Part shown: one piece after another, positions 52,601 to 64,000 of the stretch
How positions within the stretch are numbered: the stretch's first letter is position 1
Layout of the letters: every line of letters starts with the position of its first letter
NCBI GenBank assembly: GCA_949317995.1
Contig: OX439038.1
Coordinates: 69,450,659-69,514,658, forward strand
Reading direction: 5' to 3'
DNA: 64,000 nt
Origin: Acholoe squamosa
Lineage: Eukaryota > Annelida > Polychaeta > Phyllodocida > Polynoidae
Notes under the pieces: model-generated
Databases searched by the model: none
Told to the model about the DNA's origin: nothing
Seen by the model: the letters and a program-made list of their open reading frames with translations, nothing else
Position numbers and translations under genes: made by a program

Positions 52601-55600
52601 CTTGCGTTAACATGCATTATCTCGGTAACCACAGGTCTGTTTGACTCAGGATTTGAAATACTCAGAGGGTTAGAAAATGTACTTTCTAGCTTTCCATGTC
52701 ATGGAAAACCCCACGTTTGCAATCAATTGCATCAGCTGCGCTTGGTGTATTGGAGTGCAGGCTAGGAGTGAATGTAAGCAAAATATACTAAAAAAATCAT
52801 GAAAACCCAGCGGTGAGAGGAAGACCATTCCTCTGTTTGTCTACATGATAGAAACACCTTTCATGACCTTACATTCTGAGACCACTATAAAACTTTGTTC
52901 ATGGTAGTGCAAACTAATTGATATGGGAAAAAGTTATTCCCACAGGTGGAATATTTATTATTGTGCAATTAGATTCAAATGAAGGCTTTTAAACATCAGA
53001 CCAGACCAGGTTAAATGTAGTTGTTATTGTAATGGGTGATGGTTGGACTTTCTTCATGTGAACTGAAAAATTCCCTATGCCATTTCGCTATTTTTAGGTA
53101 TGAACTAATCTACAGTACTGACTACCAGTTTGGTATCAAGAAATCCAATGGTCATTGGAATGGAATGATCGGGATGATGGAAAGAGAGGTAAGACTAAAA
53201 ATTGGACTAAAAAAAAAACAAAAACAAACAGATATGAACCAAAACTGAAATAGAATAATGTTTGAGATGTGGTATTTAGGGTTACATGCAACAATGCATT
53301 ATAGTTAATTAACCCTTGCTTTCATACATCAGGAGGTTGATATGGTGATGGCAGGAATGACTATTACTGGACAACGTGAGACTGTGGTTGATTTCTCCAT
53401 CCCTTTCTTTGAGGAAACATCAGCCATTGTTGTTAGGGCCGACCTCACCAGGAAGGAAATACCCTGGTCATATCTGTTTGACCCATTACAGGTAGGACTT
53501 TCTCCCATCCAACACATGATCAGAGCAACACATTGCACATGTTGGCATGATGTGCTAATGCAACATGGTTGGGTGCCCTGGCTGCATTTGTGATAGCAAT
53601 TGAACATGGAATATGCAGATATTAAAGAGCTTGTGTGCATTATGGCACTAGATCGAGGTCTTGTTTGTTTACCTTCATCATCCAATTTGGACCTTGGAGT
53701 TTCAAATGAATTGATTGTTGGAATGGTGGTCTCAAATAATGCAGTTGGTAGATGGCAATGTGGAAATTGGTGTCCTGCTTTTACCAAAGATATGCCAAGC
53801 CAACTAGTAGAAGAAGATGAGGTCTTACTATTAGTATAAGAGATGAACTTGAGGTATTTTTACACTATAATCGAATTAGACTCACATATATACTCATCAT
53901 CATATTCAGAACACAATTTAAATCAATGCCACCAAATAATATACATGGCACTGATTAAATACCTTAATAAAGTTTTCCTGAGAATTTATCATTGTACATC
54001 CATATTTTTTAGTTTCATGTGTGGCTAGCTGTGGCTAGCAGCTTGGTCATCTGTGCTGCCATTATCAGTGTATTTGATCAATTGGCAACATTTATCAGAC
54101 AATATGACAAAGGAGGCACCATGTCTCATAAAGATACCACAGCACCCAGTCTGATAGATCGTACCTGGCTCATGGTCTGTATATATGCTAGACAAGGTGA
54201 GCCAATCATAGATTGCATTTGATTATATAGATCTAAAAAAAGAAATATTTTCAAATGTTAATTAAAGCTATTGGGTTGTGTCAAAGTAAGGGCTTTTCAA
54301 CCAATATGAGGTTGTGGAGGTTCGAGTGATGGTTCCTCTTCCTAAGGATATTAGGGAGCGTTCATTATTTATGGCAGGGGGGGGACGACAATCTGTCAGA
54401 ATGAATACGTCAGAAAAAACTGACCCCCCCCTTCGGAATGGGTTGAAAAAAAATGACCCCCCCCCCTTTCGGAATGGGTTGAAAAAAAATGACCCCCCCT
54501 TAGGAATGGGTTGAAAAAAAAATGACCCCCCCCTCAGAATAAATTGAAAGAAAATTACTCCCAACAGAGGCTACATCAGGTCCATTCATTATACAAGGTG
54601 ATATTAGCAGCTTTAGAACCATTTCAGTTATGTGTCATCTTTTGAGCAGTCAAATTGTGAATACACTGCTGTTGATTGATTTAGCTCTAGCAATTTGAAG
54701 GCTAGCATGGATAAGACGTACCTGTGTGCGCATTTTTTTAGCTGGTTTCTGTGAATTTGTGACCGATCTTTGAGCAGGTACCCATATTGTTTTTTCCCGT
54801 GCTAGCCCCCCTTTAAGGGCCGGCTAGCATGGGCTACTACTGATGCAGCTAAAATAGGTATGTCTTAGTAAAATATTCCATGTGACCTACTCCTGACCAA
54901 TGGAAAAATTGTTCTGATTGAGGGACTTGGTTCTGGTTTCTTTTTCAAAAACTTTATATACGGTACAGAAATAAACTTTTGTAGCTTGTCTTTCTCTTTA
55001 GATTTCATTGTAATCTTAGTTTTTATATCAATTTGAAGGGTGTTATAGACATAATTCTTGTCAGGGTTGATTTCATCAATGGGTGAAAACAAGAGTTAAA
55101 TCTGGAAAGATCTGATTGCGAGTTGCGGTGATTTTAGCATGTAACATTTTTTACTACTGACAACTTTGTTGGTGCCCTGTTCACTCTCGTGAGGTGTATG
55201 GTGTAGCACCACAAAGTGTTGTTTGTGGTGTACCATACCCTTCCCAGTACCCCTTTAAAGGAAAGTACTTATTTTTATGATGACATCTTTTGAAACAATC
55301 AGCAGGGCGAGCAAAAGAACAAGGAACATTGTGTCACAAATTGGGCCAAATACTTCAATCTTAAGAGCTGAACAGTGTTACACCCCAGGGAAAACTGTAT
55401 ACATACATATACCATAGTGGTAGTGACTGGCCTCATCCATGTTTTAAAGGGGGCTTATCATGTCAAATTTTAATATGGGTACCTGCCAAAAGATCTTTCA
55501 CAAATCTGTAGGAACCAGCGGAAAAATTCCGATGCCCCGATTGGTCAAGGAGTGGTCATGTGAGTTGGTAACACAGGTACAGGTACATCTTATCCGTGCT

Positions 55601-57604
55601 AACCGCCCTTTGACACACAAAGTAGTAAGACTCTGATCATATAACATAATCAAAAGTATATGAATTATAGGTAGCTGGTAACAAAATGTTGGGCAGAATT
55701 ATATCTAGAATTATTACTGAAAACCAAATAGTTAAAATTCGCGACGCGTCGCGAAAATTTTTGTTCCTTTGTCATAAAATTTGCATCACATTGGCAAATA
55801 CTCCCCAAGAGGAAATTACCTGGCCCTCGGGAATGGGTTAAAAAAAAATGACCCCCCCTCTAAGAATAGGTTGAAAAAAAGCGACCCCCCCTCTAAGAAT
55901 AGGTTGAAAATAAATGACCCCCCCCTTTGAATACCTCCAAAAAAAATGACCCCCCCCCCTTCATTTGGTCATCCCCCCCCCTGCCATAAATAATGAACGC
56001 TCCCTTATCATGATGTTTAAGTCTATGTATGACATAATCTCTACCCCTACAAGTTAAAAAGATAACACTTCATATCATCTACAGTTTCAAACCAGACAAG
56101 AAAAAATCTTATTCTATTCACATCAAATTGTTTTCCCCTTAAACTAATATAGATTGTACATGGTGTGCCTACTTCTACTATTGTCTTAATTTGCAATTTC
56201 TAGGTGCAGAGAGGTTACCACTGGCAGGATCTGTAAGACTAAGTCTGGGGATCATCTGGATATTACCGTTACTAGCTGGCTGGTTATATAGTGCAAATCT
56301 GATGGCCTCCCTAGCTACAATAGAAACAAAGCCACCCTTTAATACCTTGGATGAACTGGCTAATGACACTGAGTATACTCTTCTCATGAATGGAGGAAGT
56401 GTGCAAAGACTGGTCCTTGAGGTAAAGGTCTATTCATTTATCACCCCCAAAAATCATCAGATGTCTAACTGTATTCCCAGTAATCATTAAGATTTTATAG
56501 GTTTGCAAATATCCATAAAGTTGGACATCACCTATTTGACTAAATTCCCACTGGTGGTGCAGTATGTATCCCTAGAATTTGAAATCATTATGCAACAGGC
56601 AGCTTTACATTTATCTACCAATGTACAGGTGATATTTTACAAGAAAAATAATTTTTCCACCCTTTCACTTTTTCTTTCGGAGATCCCTGTCATTTTTATT
56701 GACCTATTTTATATTAACCAGAATTCCAAATCAGGAGTCTACGCTGCACTATGGGCCAAGGTTCTCAAAACAAAAGATGAGTCCCTTCTAGCTGGTACAG
56801 CTACTGCATTGAGAGTGATGTTCAATGACAGTCAAGGCCAGAAGAAGTATGCTATTGCTGCTGACAGGACATCTATTGAAACCAAACTTTCACGTGACTA
56901 TGGCTCACGATGTGACTGGGCTCTGATACCAGAGACATTCTTTACGTCTGGTTTGGGGATTGCGCTGCCTGAAGGATCACCTTACAAGGAGGTTTTTGAC
57001 AGAGGGTAAGTCAGTCAGTTCTATGATATATAAAATTTGAAAGCACCTTTACATCAAACAACCTCTAAGGCTTATGCTACTCTAAACCCCAACATATAAG
57101 TTGCAGCTAACAAAGCATTTTAGCGCCTTGGGGCAGCCTTCTGAGCCCATATAACTTGTAGATAGGCCTTTACACAAAGACTGTAGTAAGGAGTGGCAGC
57201 CTTTGGATAAGATATTTCCCAAAGTAAAATGATTATTGACAAAATAAAAAAAAAAAAACAATTTTAACACATGTGACACGATCTGCGAAAAGGGCCCTTA
57301 GTGCAGGGTGCTTTAAGGTCCCTTGTCCCAGTACATGTCACACATCTTTGCTTAAATATTTTTCAGGGTGATGAGAGCCATGTCTTCTGGATTAATCTTA
57401 AAGTACCAAATGAAGAATTTCTACAAATCATCGTGTATAGACATAAAGCAGGGCACACATACAGAATCTAAAAACATCAGTCTGGGTCATGTGAGAACTG
57501 TCTTTATCCTGCTACTGGTTGGTATTGCTGCATCAGCTGGTTTATTATTGATGGAGAACATATTTAGAGACAGACCACGTGTTGGTAACACTAGATATGT
57601 CTAA
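49607..57604 (+). CDS. Ionotropic glutamate receptor subunit, 12 exons, 657 aa
   Basis: Exons: 49607-49679, 50177-50305, 50698-50843, 51188-51388, 51543-51704, 52002-52090, 53098-53188, 53333-53491, 54013-54196, 56204-56421, 56722-57005, 57367-57604; all GT/AG, summing to 1974 bases in frame. Signal peptide about 1-22. Short extracellular N-domain to about 183, roughly half the usual ~380. S1 ligand lobe (exons 5-8) contains NFEGMSLKVTHV, YGFCIDILEYLA and MTITGQRETVVDFS with Thr307 and Arg312. M1 is about 354-370; the pore loop ends YARQGAE with Arg410 at the Q/R site; M3 ends LYSANLMAS in place of SYTANLAAF. S2 (exons 10-12) has Ser477-Val478 and Asp532 at the positions that contact glycine in GluN1. 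M4 is 624-645 with a 12-residue tail. The class may be the invertebrate epsilon group (inference). No lesion seen. Confidence 0.93.
54354..56004. mobile_element. 1.65-kb MITE in receptor intron 9 (PIF/Harbinger-like ends)
   Basis: The ends GGGAGCGTTCATTATTTATG and CATAAATAATGAACGCTCCC are perfect inverted repeats flanked by TTA (54351-54353 and 56005-56007). A 3-bp TTA duplication and GGGAGCGTTCA ends fit PIF/Harbinger or ISL2EU-type elements. Sub-terminal tandem arrays of GGTTGAAAAAAAATGACCCC lie at 54410-54560 and 55825-55975. No transposase. Confidence 0.85.
54695..55612. repeat. Long imperfect inverted repeat nested in the intronic MITE
   Basis: 54695-54830 (CTAGCATGGATAAGACGTACC ... GCAGGTACCCATATT ... 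GTGCTAGCCCCC) pairs imperfectly with the reverse complement of 55445-55612 (AGGGGGCTTATCATG ... AATATGGGTACCTGC ... ACATCTTATCCGTGCTA). Probably an older foldback element captured inside the MITE. Confidence 0.6.
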
Positions 57605-58035
57605 TAGATAGTACAATTGAGCATGAATTGCACACAGAACCTGTCTGATACCACATACACTAATATCAGATATGTATGAAGGAGTATTTCGTCCTCTCTC
57701 CGCATGTCTTGTCAAAGCAACGTGTCCATTCCATGCCATTTATTTTCTTAAAATTTATTTTGTTTTCTAAATCTAAATTGAGTTCTTTTTAGATCTTAAT
57801 TGACGTCATTTGTACAGAAATGAAGCCAAAGCCAAATAAGTTAATATGCTGAGTGAGTACACGAAAGCATTGGCACAATACATTCAAAGAAACATATGAA
57901 AATGAAAATGGGAACTATAATTATAGATATTGAACAGGTCCAACATCAAATTTATACATATTGATATTAGTATAGGTATAAATATTTAGGAACAATACAA
58001 ATACAAAAATTGACAGTAAATTGAAATAACATCGT
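57605..58035. other. 3' flank of the receptor gene
   Basis: No canonical AATAAA in the first 200 bases; AAATAAG near 57834 is a weak candidate. No gene seen. Confidence 0.35.
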
Positions 58036-59210
58036 TTCATTGAAATGAATTGAATTGAAATGAAGTGGAATCAAGATAAAGTGATAATGTAATAACCACT
58101 GCAATAATCAATGCTGCTTCAAGGTATTAATTAATTATATCCCATCTTTAGATTCTGCCTTAAATTTGGTATTTTCAACAATTCTTTTTTGAACTTTACT
58201 TTAGTGGTTGCTTTCTGAATGTTCTCAGGTAGAGCATTCCAGAGAGCCACTCCCCTATTCCATGGTGATCTCTTATAATGTCTAGAAATTACCTTAGGCA
58301 GTTCAAAGACTATTTTGTTTTGAGACCTTGTATTATATACCTGTGGTCTGTTTACTACATTTTTAGATCTCTTATACATTAGACATAATAATAGCATGTC
58401 AAATCTCTTTTCCAGTATAGATACTTTGCAGATTTCATGTAACTCTTTGACACTATACCGTCTGATATTGCACTTCAAACTTATTCATAATGCCCTGTTT
58501 TGCAACCTTTGCAATGCTGCTAACCCGTCCTCATTACAACTTGTACTAATAAATGAGCAATATTCAATAATTGGTCTAATAGTGTAACAATATATTTTTA
58601 CACTTTGTTCTTCTGAGCTTAGCAAACCTAAACAATTTGTTGCATACATTTCTTCTAATAATATTGATTTGTTTATCAAAGCTCAATTTGCTATCAATTT
58701 GTACTCCTAGGTACGGAAAGAAGGTGACAGTTTGTACTACACTACCATTGAAATCTATGGTAGTGTCAGTGCAATGCTTTGATTTGTGAGCACTGCAGAA
58801 CCACATGAATTTTGTTTTGCTTGGATTCACAGTTAATCTATTCTCTTCGACCCAATTCTTAAAATTAATTACATCTCCATTGAGCATTTCATTTACAGAT
58901 GCAGTATCTATCCCAGAGCAATGAATCACAATGTCATCAGCATATAGTTTAATTTTACAGTTTTTTAGCACTTTAACCACATCATCGATGTACAATACAA
59001 ATAACGGGACCTAAAACTGAACCTTGAGGAACTCCATACTTGATGTCAAGGTCTGGAGAGACTTTATTACCATAGCTAATACTCTGTTTTCTATTTTCTA
59101 GTTAACTTTTAAACCATAAAAAGTTAGATTTACTCAAGCCAAGTTTATTAAGCTTAATTAATAATTTAGAATGTATAACACTATCAAATGCTTTAACCTT
59201 TTTGTGCCCA
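58036..59210 (-). pseudogene. 5'-truncated LINE (CR1/L2-like) reverse-transcriptase fragment
   Basis: Read on the minus strand from about 59205: FDSVIHSKLLIKLNKLGLS, GVPQGSVLGPV, then the catalytic LYADDIVIHC box near 58940. The thumb follows (YLGVQIDSKLSF), and the C-terminal RSPWNRGVALWNALPENI block ends near 58131. Stops and frameshifts occur at about 59100, 58990 and 58580. An AATTGAATTG-type simple tail (58035-58075) lies at the 3' end. No target duplication was identified. Confidence 0.85.
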
Positions 59211-60869
59211 GAATTATTTGAAGTTTTTACATCATTTCACAATCGCATCACCTTGTTGATAAGACCATGTGTTACTTTGATCTTCTCTAATATGGGCTCT
59301 GCAATACATTTTCCCAATAATCATAACCCAGTGAACAATGCTGAAAACTTTCTGTTAAGGGCAGGGTATTTCTGGCCAGGTCTGGAAACCATAGTTACCA
59401 AAACCTTCCATTTGTTGTTATTTTCTAGTATATGGTCTCTATTGTGCTATATAATCATATATTATAGCCATAATTCCTACAATCCTGAGAGCTTAGAGAA
59501 CTTGCAAAGCAAATTCTGCCTGCATGGGTACTGCCAATTAGGGAACATAATGTGTTAGTAACACTGCATGGCATATTATTACTGATATGATCAGTTGTTG
59601 TACAATCTAATTGGAGTATGGGAAATTGTGTGTGTATGACCTATCATCATTTTGGTAACATGTCAGATGTTAGCTCCCTGGATATATCACAAAAAATGAC
59701 AGCTCATTTTCAGTTTCTGACTCCCTGTTTCTGGTATAATAGAGATAGAGCCAAATGGATGGTTGTATCCTAACTAGGAAGTCAATAGCATTCCAAAGAG
59801 GGTCTAACTTTGCAGATTGGACCAGTAGAAGTTTCTGTGTGAAAATGCCATTCAATATACATGCATTTAAGCCCAAAACTGCGCTTAAATGTGCGCTTGG
59901 GCACCCAGGGGTTAATTGTGGGTGCATCAAACATATTGTGGCATTTGGGTAGATACTCTTTAACATATTGATCAAATATTTATACTGAATAAGTGCTCTC
60001 AATGTGTCTGTGAATGCCCAGTAATTGAATATGCTCATCATACAGCTTTCCTGCTCACATCCGGGACACCAGGTATAAAGAGTAATATACAAAATGATTT
60101 AGTATCAAACCTCATCATTATTTACAAATACTCATTGTAGCTGAAAAATCCCTATGAATACCAAGTGATCAGCAATAAAAAAAAGAGAATGCTTGGGGGT
60201 CACCCGGCTGGGCAATATAAGTGGAAAAGGTACCTTTCAAAACATATTCAGTGACTTGACATAAGGCTTATTCACTGCCTTCTAGCTTAGTTATGACATG
60301 ATATGATGGAAGAAATGAAAGAACTAACTAGTTTGAAAGGCTTGGCTGTGGCGAGGTACGCGGGATCACAATAATTCACTTTTGTAGCAGAGTACTTGCT
60401 GTAATGTGTGTATCGGGCAAATGGGACAATTGCGTTTGAACACTGTTATATCCGTGTTTTAAACGTTCAAATGTGGGTTGTATGAAAATAATTACTTAAC
60501 ACACCTCATTAATTTTTGGTCAACCTTTAAATATTGTTTAACACGCCACTTGGAACAGACCAAACGTGTTTCTGCCAATTGAGTTCCCTTTTTGTCATAG
60601 GTCTTTGACTGTCGGTCTCTTTTTTTTAACACATTTAACCTTTATTTGGTCATAAATATCAGTTACATTCAATTTGTCGTATCATAACTATGTGGCAGCA
60701 GGATCATGAGGTGTCCTTATTAGAATGTTATAAAGTAGTCATTACATGACAAGATAATACATACAACACAGAGACAAGCCATACATCTTAAATTACTTGA
60801 CCAGATAAGCTAGCGATGGGTCATCAGTAAAACTGTTATGACCCACCACTAGTAAATACCTAGTTTGAC
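59211..60869. other. Intergenic stretch without recognised genes
   Basis: Frames of 65-140 codons near 59200-60092 have no recognised domain. Several T8 and A8 runs. Nothing supported. Confidence 0.4.
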
Positions 60870-61507
60870 ATATGTGGGCAGATGAGGGGAGAGGGCCCTC
60901 CCTGCAGGACTTTTATTACTCAATTTGGCCACTAGGGGAGCTACAAAGGCTAGGAATGTGAAAAATAGACCAAAAATTGCGTTTATGTACCTTTTTACAC
61001 AGAAAAATGTGGTTTTCTAAAAAAGAGTTCTATTTCCTGGAACTTTTGGTCTATTTGGAATGTTAATGGAACATTTTGAATTCAAAAGAAGGCCTAAATA
61101 AGAGTTTTCAGGGAAAACTGTTGCCATGGCAACAAAAATTATGTTCCAAATAGAAAAAAAAATAATGTCAACCAATAGAATGATTCATGGAGATTCATAC
61201 ACTGAAAAAAGCATAAAGATACCACTTCTAGCCCAAATCTACACCCAAATGTATGGAAAGGATGGTCATTTTTTTATCAATAATTTAAATCATTATGCTT
61301 ATTAGATGCCTGATTTGATTAAAACGATGAATGATAGAGCTTATTGGCTGCATTGATAGAGTCATGCCATTCCATTTTGGTGAAGCAATATCTCCAAGAC
61401 TAGAAGGGCTATCTACAAGTGTTGTACCTCATTTTAAAGCTGATAACATCAATTTTAAATTTCATGTTTAAGCTCGTAAGACCATTTCCCCTCATCTGTC
61501 CACATAT
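60870..61507. mobile_element. MITE with 21-bp inverted ends
   Basis: ATATGTGGGCAGATGAGGGG at 60870 is inverted at 61488-61507 (CCCCTCATCTGTCCACATAT) with one mismatch. The interior shares about 430 bases with 62389-62815 (TTGCCATGGCAACA, AAATAATGTCAACC, GAAGCAATATCTCCAAGAC). Non-coding. Confidence 0.7.
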
Positions 61508-62388
61508 ATTATAAAATAACATTCTTGTGTGGAGAAAAATGACAGAAATCAATATTGAAATCACTTATGTTTCCCCTTTTTTAAAACCCAAATTAGTTTA
61601 AAACAAAAAGAAAAACGTCTATTTTCTCTTTGTGTCTTACCCTCCCTCTATATTACTCTAATCCTTTATCCTCTCTTCGCTGGTTTCATCGTTTGTGCCT
61701 TCTTTCCACTGTGTTCTTTGTAAACCAGCTTATATAGAGTTCATGAGATACCACAGGAGGGCATTTCAAAATGATAGTCAATTGAATCTCACTACGATTT
61801 GAGGTTGTCCAGTCGTAGGATGTTGTTGTCTGTTGTTGTAGGATCCCACCCTTTTTTATCTATCCCTTCTTTGATTACCATAACTGTACACACCACCGTT
61901 TATATATAATATATTGTGACACCTAGATGCAGGGCTGTAATGGCATCAGAGTGAGAAATCTCACTACGATGTGGAACTTGTCTAGTCGTACCATCTTCAG
62001 AAATGCCTTCCAGCAGAACTATGACAAGTGGTTTCCAAATCGTAGCGACCATAAGCTACAGTAACATATTGCATGGTGTCATGGCCGATGCCAGGTAAGT
62101 GAACCCCACCAATTTCATCCATTGACCTTCCTGTAACCTCACCAATGTGCCTCATCTATCAGTGGGTGTCAGACCTGTAACAGCACTGGACGGGGTCCAC
62201 ACACAAGGCAATTAGAAGCTATGTACCAGACTATCACAGACCAATATAGTCACATCTCCAATAATGAGGCCTTTGATACATTCCTATAGGCCTAAGCCCA
62301 TCTGGTGGAAATGGGATTTTCATATATTATGTATAGTAGTCCTTAAGTAGGTTCTACATATTCCCAAAGGAAGGATATGTCCTCCCAG
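61508..62388. other. Intergenic stretch with a short duplicated motif
   Basis: AATCTCACTACGAT, followed by GTCCAGTCGTA or GTCTAGTCGTA, occurs at about 61784-61820 and 61957-61995. No gene seen. Confidence 0.4.
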
Positions 62389-62815
62389 CCTGTCTACTTG
62401 GAATGTAAATGGAACGTTTTGAATCCAAAAAGAGGCTAAAATAGGGGTTCTCAGGTAAATGTGTTACCATGGCAACCAAAATAAATGTTCCAAATAGAAA
62501 GAAAAATAATGTCAACCGATAGAATGACCCATCATAATTCATATGCTGAAAAAAGCATATAGATACCATTTCTAGATCCAAAACTGTGCCCAAAAGTATG
62601 AAAAAGTTTGGTCATTTTTGATTGATTATTTAAATCATTATGCTAATTAGATGTCAAATTCAATGCAAACAATGAATAATACAGCTTATTGCCTATATTG
62701 ATACAGTTATGTCATTCCACTTTTGTGAAGCAATATCTCCAAGACCAAAAGGGCTATCTGCAAGGGTGAAACCTCATTTTAAAGCTGATAACTTCAATTT
62801 TAAATATCACATTTC
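62389..62815. repeat. Second copy of the 61-kb MITE interior, ends lost
   Basis: Collinear with 61048-61483 at roughly 80% identity by eye, from TGGAATGT(A/T)AATGGAAC to AAAGCTGATAAC(A/T)TCAATTTTAAAT. The terminal ATATGTGG sequences are missing. Confidence 0.75.
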
Positions 62816-63394
62816 ACCTCGGAGGGATTGTTTCTATTTCTTCTTCTTTTTTTTTTAACTTACCACATAGATTGACACCCTATTCAGCATGGGGATGATA
62901 GATATACAGAAAGTGTCAAATCTATATACTTGTGCCTTTATAGAAGGTTTAGGTGCGGGACTTTGTGGGGAGTAGATATATATTTGGGTATCCCCACCAA
63001 CCAAGCCCCCAACCCCCCCCCCCAAAAAAAAAATAAATAAATAAATAAAAAATGCAGGGACATATTCTGTGCATGTAGATTGTCCAATCTATGGGACTAT
63101 TACATTCGAAAGAACTGTCCCTGCATGGAGCTGTATAGTGAAATTGTAGCACCATGCTAGCCCCTGGTGTGTGCTAAGTTAATCAGGACAGGGGCAAGAT
63201 GCAGTCCCTGGAAGGACATCACCGGAGCAAGACCAATATGAATATGTTTGAGTGATATTTTCTCTATTGAAATACCTTTAGTTGAGTCTTAATCATTCTA
63301 GACATCATTATTGTCCCTCTGCATTATTATAGACATGTTGATTGAAATTGTCATAACTGCGTGGATTGGAGTGTCCTTGGGATGTTTCCCATAC
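62816..63394. other. Intergenic stretch
   Basis: Contains C9, A9 and (AAAT)n runs near 63016-63050. No gene recognised. Confidence 0.4.
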
Positions 63395-63642
63395 TACCGT
63401 AATCTCCCACGTAGAAGACGCAGCTCGCGTAGAAGGCGCACCCCCAACCCAGAGAAGGCTGTTTCACGTAGAAGGTGCACCCCTGAGGGCAGATTTTTGT
63501 CAGTTTAGTACTGTTCTATAGTAAAAGTCCCCCCCCCCTATAAAGCGCACCCCCAACTCAAGGTAATTTACTTCCCGCGTATAAGGCGCACCCCTGATCT
63601 GATTCGCGTATAAGATGCGTTTTATATGCGGGAGATTACAGT
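63395..63642. mobile_element. TATAAGGCGC-type short DNA repeat, fullest copy
   Basis: The left end TACCGTAATCTCCCACGTAG and right end ATGCGGGAGATTACAGTG are inverted. The interior has several GCGTA(T/G)AAGGCGCACCCC units and a C10 run. No coding capacity. Other copies are at 1-298, 16145-16262 and near 25.4-25.7 kb. Confidence 0.65.
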
Positions 63643-64000
63643 GCTGGAAATCTGGAATTATCAGGCTCCTAGAGGCCATATCCCAATTGCCTATGGTTGC
63701 AATAGGGTAACATTGCCTCACACTCGGCTTACCTAGGGTGATACAATCTAACCTTCTACTGATGAAGAAACTGTCTTTTAGACAGATTATCGTGGATCTC
63801 TGTCTATATTTCCCCCTCCCCTAACGCAAAAAGATTTAACCTGGGCCCTTCTGTGGCACTGACAGCAGTGAATTTGAAATCCCAATGTTAAAGCTACTAC
63901 AATATATCTATATCAGGCGATAATAGAATCTCTTTTCCTCTGATCAGATGCCATTCATTCTGGTGAGATGTGAAATATACGTAATGCACAAAATTAAATA
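63643..64000. other. Intergenic tail of the window
   Basis: No gene, RNA or repeat boundary recognised. Confidence 0.4.

Noticed and set aside
52166..52820. Possible MITE in receptor intron 6 with CCTCTCACC(A/G)CTG ends
   Set aside because: Only about 13 bases pair and no target duplication is seen; too weak to annotate.

Overview
This is eukaryotic genomic DNA from an animal. There are no bacterial-style operons. The best host gene has 12 short exons with clean GT/AG junctions, and most of the window is transposable elements of many classes. The mix of a divergent ionotropic glutamate receptor, Polinton/Maverick, BEL/Pao, CR1-like LINEs, SINEs and MITEs would fit an invertebrate deuterostome, most plausibly a cephalochordate (amphioxus). 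That assignment is inference; no single marker proves it.

Layout. 1-3.6 kb: repeat fragments, a 42-bp tandem array, the last exon of an unidentified gene (1037-1403), a MITE and a SINE. 3.66-7.19 kb: copy A of a long interspersed repeat with a pyrimidine-rich (CCTATCCC-like) body, carrying four insertions. 7.19-19.04 kb: a degraded Polinton (virus-like DNA transposon) bounded by inverted repeats. On its plus strand lie a packaging ATPase, a pX-like small protein, a conserved Maverick structural protein, a double-jelly-roll major capsid protein and an adenain-like protease. All but the protease carry frameshifts or in-frame stops, and the polymerase and integrase were not found. 19.2-24.7 kb: a gag-like C2H2/coiled-coil reading frame, a LINE reverse-transcriptase C-terminus, a hammerhead-like motif and a solo LTR. 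24.7-31.5 kb: repeat copies C and B and a minus-strand gag-like gene split by a SINE. 31.7-34.8 kb: an unrecognised, decaying acidic-repeat gene next to a second Polinton terminus. 35.4-39.9 kb: an endonuclease-domain LINE fragment, a TIR transposon, a foldback element and a tRNA-derived SINE. 40.12-48.29 kb: a complete minus-strand BEL/Pao retrotransposon with 808-bp LTRs and a 5-bp target duplication. 49.6-57.6 kb: an apparently intact 12-exon ionotropic glutamate receptor of 657 residues. 58-64 kb: a LINE fragment, MITEs and intergenic DNA.

The receptor is the one convincing intact host gene. It aligns without a gap across the pore to AMPA/NMDA receptors, carries a genome-encoded arginine at the Q/R site, and has glycine-receptor-like ligand contacts. 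The other coding sequence is almost entirely transposon-derived. Seven copies of one SINE family have 11-15 bp target duplications and come with two different 3' tails. Repeat copies A and B act as each other's empty sites, so several insertion boundaries can be read directly.
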